From Bacteroidia bacterium (lineage in GTDB: Bacteria; Bacteroidota; Bacteroidia; 2-12-FULL-35-15), in contig JAURXZ010000008.1 of assembly GCA_030654175.1 (NCBI GenBank), forward strand, positions 1-64,000: a DNA stretch of 64,000 nucleotides, in the 5' to 3' direction. The notes beneath the pieces were generated by a model, which made no database searches, was not told the DNA's origin, and saw only the letters and a program-made list of their open reading frames with translations. Shown piece after piece: positions 62,505 through 64,000 of the stretch; position 1 is the first letter of the stretch; every line of letters begins with the position of its first letter. A program made the position numbers and the translations under genes.

Positions 62505-63449
62505 ATGAAAGATATAATTGAGCAATTTATTGTGCAATACCAAAGTGAATTTGATTACTATTCTCAAACTTCGAAAATTTGTGCACATCAATTAGAGAAC
62601 AAATTGGAATCAAGTGGTATAAGGGCAATGATAACCTTTAGGGCTAAAAGGGCCGATAGGTTGGAGGACAAATTGAGAAAACGAAACCCGGAAAAGAAGT
62701 ATAAAACATTCGAAGATATTTACAAAGACATAGTTGATCTTGCTGGCGTTAGAATTGCCTTTTATTTTCCTCAGGACATCCAAGAGATAGACAAGATTAT
62801 TCTTAACCAATTTCATATATTAAAATCAAAAGAATTCCCTAAGATTGGTGACCAAGGTTATAGAAAAACCTTCATTGGCTATAAAGCAAAGCACTACAGA
62901 ATAAATTTAGATCCCCAAAAGTTAATTGCTAACGAAAAAAAGTTTTCTCAGGCATTAATTGAGATCCAGGTAGCCTCAATACTAATGCATAGCTGGGCTG
63001 AAGTTGAGCACGATTTAGTATACAAACCATTAAGTGGTGATTTGTCTGAGGATGAACTAGCTATTTTGGACGAATTAAATGGCTTGGTATTAACCGGAGA
63101 AATTGCGCTGGATGGACTTCAAAGGGCATTTAGAAGAAGAATGGTAAATGAAGATAATCAATTCGATAATCATTTTGAGCTGGCCGCTTACATTTATCAG
63201 GTGATCAAATCCGACAAACAAAAAAGTGTATTTGAAAATGTGATTGGAAATGTTGATGTCCTTTACAGTTTTATTCAAGCAATAAACTTTAATTGTCGTA
63301 ATAAGATTAAAAAATATGTTTCTAAGGTCGTTCTTAGCCCAAAACAAGAACCCATTTCCGATCAGATCATTAACCTTGTTTTAATGGAACACCCTGAGTT
63401 TAATACTGATTTTGATAAGGTCAAGATAAAGTTTATTTCCCAAAAATAA
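62505..63449 (+). CDS. RelA/SpoT-domain nucleotide pyrophosphokinase-like protein
   Basis: 314 residues with a stand-alone RelA_SpoT synthetase domain: ITFRAKRADRLEDKLRKR (ATP-site basic region, about 42-60), DIVDLAGVRIAFYFPQDI, GYKAKHYRI (G-loop with Tyr and His) and LIEIQVASILMHSWAEVEHD (with EIQ and E-H-D). No HD hydrolase, TGS or ACT domains. About 100 further helical residues at the C-terminus are unassigned. It may be a small alarmone synthetase (ppGpp) or a toxSAS-like toxin (tRNA or ATP-acting). There is no adjacent antitoxin gene. Confidence 0.82.
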   Translation: MKDIIEQFIVQYQSEFDYYSQTSKICAHQLENKLESSGIRAMITFRAKRADRLEDKLRKRNPEKKYKTFEDIYKDIVDLAGVRIAFYFPQDIQEIDKIILNQFHILKSKEFPKIGDQGYRKTFIGYKAKHYRINLDPQKLIANEKKFSQALIEIQVASILMHSWAEVEHDLVYKPLSGDLSEDELAILDELNGLVLTGEIALDGLQRAFRRRMVNEDNQFDNHFELAAYIYQVIKSDKQKSVFENVIGNVDVLYSFIQAINFNCRNKIKKYVSKVVLSPKQEPISDQIINLVLMEHPEFNTDFDKVKIKFISQK

Positions 63450-63623
63450 AATAGTCGAAATTGGCGGAAGAGCTAATATTTTTAAGGTTATAGTTTGAAA
63501 TTATCTGTTTGATTCATCTTTTACAAAGCAAATTGAGCCATTAAAGAGTGATTTTAATCAAGAAAGACCTTCGTTTAGCTTTTTGTCCATTAATTGCCAA
63601 AAATAGTCTAAATTTACACAAAA

Positions 63624-63697
63624 CTTTAGGGGTGCCACAATACCGGCTGAGATAATACCCTCATACCTGATGCAGTTAATGCTGCCGTAGGAAAAAG
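63624..63697 (+). promoter_or_regulatory. TPP (thiamine pyrophosphate) riboswitch
   Basis: The thi-box pattern is complete: P1 start CTTT, AGGGGTGCC, GGCTGAGATAATACCC (with CTGAGA at 63647-63652), ACCTGATGCAGTTAATGC (63665-63682), CCGTAGGAAAAAG closing P1. It lies 50 nt upstream of thiS. The aptamer binds TPP and represses thiamine genes. The expression platform is unclear; the short CTCT...AGAG hairpin after it may take part. Confidence 0.93.
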
Positions 63698-63746
63698 AAG
63701 ATACTCTGTCCATAGAGCATTCCTGAAGTTTCAAAACAGTATAGGA

Positions 63747-63950
63747 ATGGAAATTAAACTCAACAACCAAATTAAAATTTTTCCGGATCGATGCAATATT
63801 CAACAATTGCTTGATGAGGTTATTCCCGAAAAACAAAAAGGCATTGCTGTTGCTTTAAACAGTTCTGTGATTGCGAAAATTAATTGGCAAAATCAATTTT
63901 TAAAACAAAATGATGAAGTGCTTATCATTAAAGCTACGCAAGGTGGGTAA
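63747..63950 (+). CDS. thiS: Sulfur carrier protein ThiS
   Basis: 67 residues ending with the Gly-Gly that is adenylated by ThiF and thiocarboxylated (KATQGG). The pattern MEIKLNNQIKIFPD, IQQLLDEVIPEKQKGIAVALN and FLKQNDEVLIIKATQGG is that of ThiS. It delivers sulfur for the thiazole of thiamine. Being first behind the TPP riboswitch, it starts the thiamine operon. Confidence 0.95.
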   Translation: MEIKLNNQIKIFPDRCNIQQLLDEVIPEKQKGIAVALNSSVIAKINWQNQFLKQNDEVLIIKATQGG

Positions 63951-63984
63951 CTAATAATATTCAATATTTTAAAAAATAATAAAT

Positions 63985-64000
63985 ATGAAAAATAAAGACA
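63985..64000 (+). CDS. Start of a downstream thiamine-operon gene (truncated by window end)
   Basis: The window ends five codons into an open reading frame (ATG at 63985, Met-Lys-Asn-Lys-Asp), 34 nt after thiS. By usual Bacteroidota order this may be thiC, but five codons are not enough to say. Confidence 0.4.

Noticed and set aside
63558-63836. 92-codon open frame on the minus strand
   Set aside because: It lies across the TPP riboswitch and the start of thiS and has no recognisable protein features.

Overview
The window reads as a chromosomal segment of a Bacteroidota (Bacteroidetes) bacterium, probably free-living. The evidence is lineage-typical genes (gldB, gldC, a type IX secretion C-terminal sorting domain, DUF4290, DUF4159, CarboxypepD_reg/TonB receptors), AT-rich DNA, near-absence of Shine-Dalgarno sites, and one clear TTTG/TAnnTTTG promoter. 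No tRNA or rRNA gene and no CRISPR array was seen.

Region 1 (1-11.4 kb) is the right part of a surface-glycan locus, visibly more AT-rich than the rest. It holds a hexapeptide acyltransferase with an 11-G tract, an ATP-grasp enzyme, pseudaminic acid synthase PseI, a flippase, a GT52 (sialyltransferase-like) glycosyltransferase, two Wzy/WaaL-type membrane proteins, a GT26 (WecG/TagA) enzyme, a Wzz-like protein and the initiating phosphoglycosyltransferase. The rest of the Pse pathway presumably lies to the left. Region 2 (11.4-27.5 kb) carries a LuxC-like acyl-CoA reductase divergent from a ferredoxin, then aromatic catabolism: phenylalanine hydroxylase, PaaH- and PaaG-like enzymes, and the phenylacetyl-CoA epoxidase set paaE, paaA, paaB, paaC, paaD. 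The pterin dehydratase that should recycle the hydroxylase cofactor lies about 43 kb away at 57.5 kb. Region 3 (27.5-32.5 kb) is accessory: a DUF4159 protein, an IS200/RAYT-like transposase inside arrays of double-hairpin REP repeats with a relic of a second copy, three unknown exported proteins, and a small XRE regulator with an operator-like palindrome.

Region 4 (32.5-64 kb) is mostly housekeeping: pyrophosphatase, hutH, hisS, murA, grpE-dnaJ, a NatAB-type ABC exporter, ppx, a glycine-lipid acyltransferase pair, engB, gldC-gldB, nadE, murF, an orphan PhoB-like regulator, dacB, pterin dehydratase, a thioesterase, metK, a RelA/SpoT-domain protein, and the start of a thiamine operon behind a TPP riboswitch.

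The most unusual content is non-coding. A ~98-bp element made of two hairpin-plus-tail modules occurs four times; its hairpin arms change sequence but keep pairing. Many spacers are built of locus-specific short words arranged as long imperfect inverted repeats (paaA-paaB, paaB-paaC, dnaJ-ABC, glsB-engB and others). A TTGCCTACTG word and a CACAGAG hairpin element also recur. A 105-bp tandem duplication has copied the end of one gene into the spacer before the next. Three G/C homopolymers of 8-11 nt sit inside genes where a one-base slip in either direction leads quickly to a stop codon.
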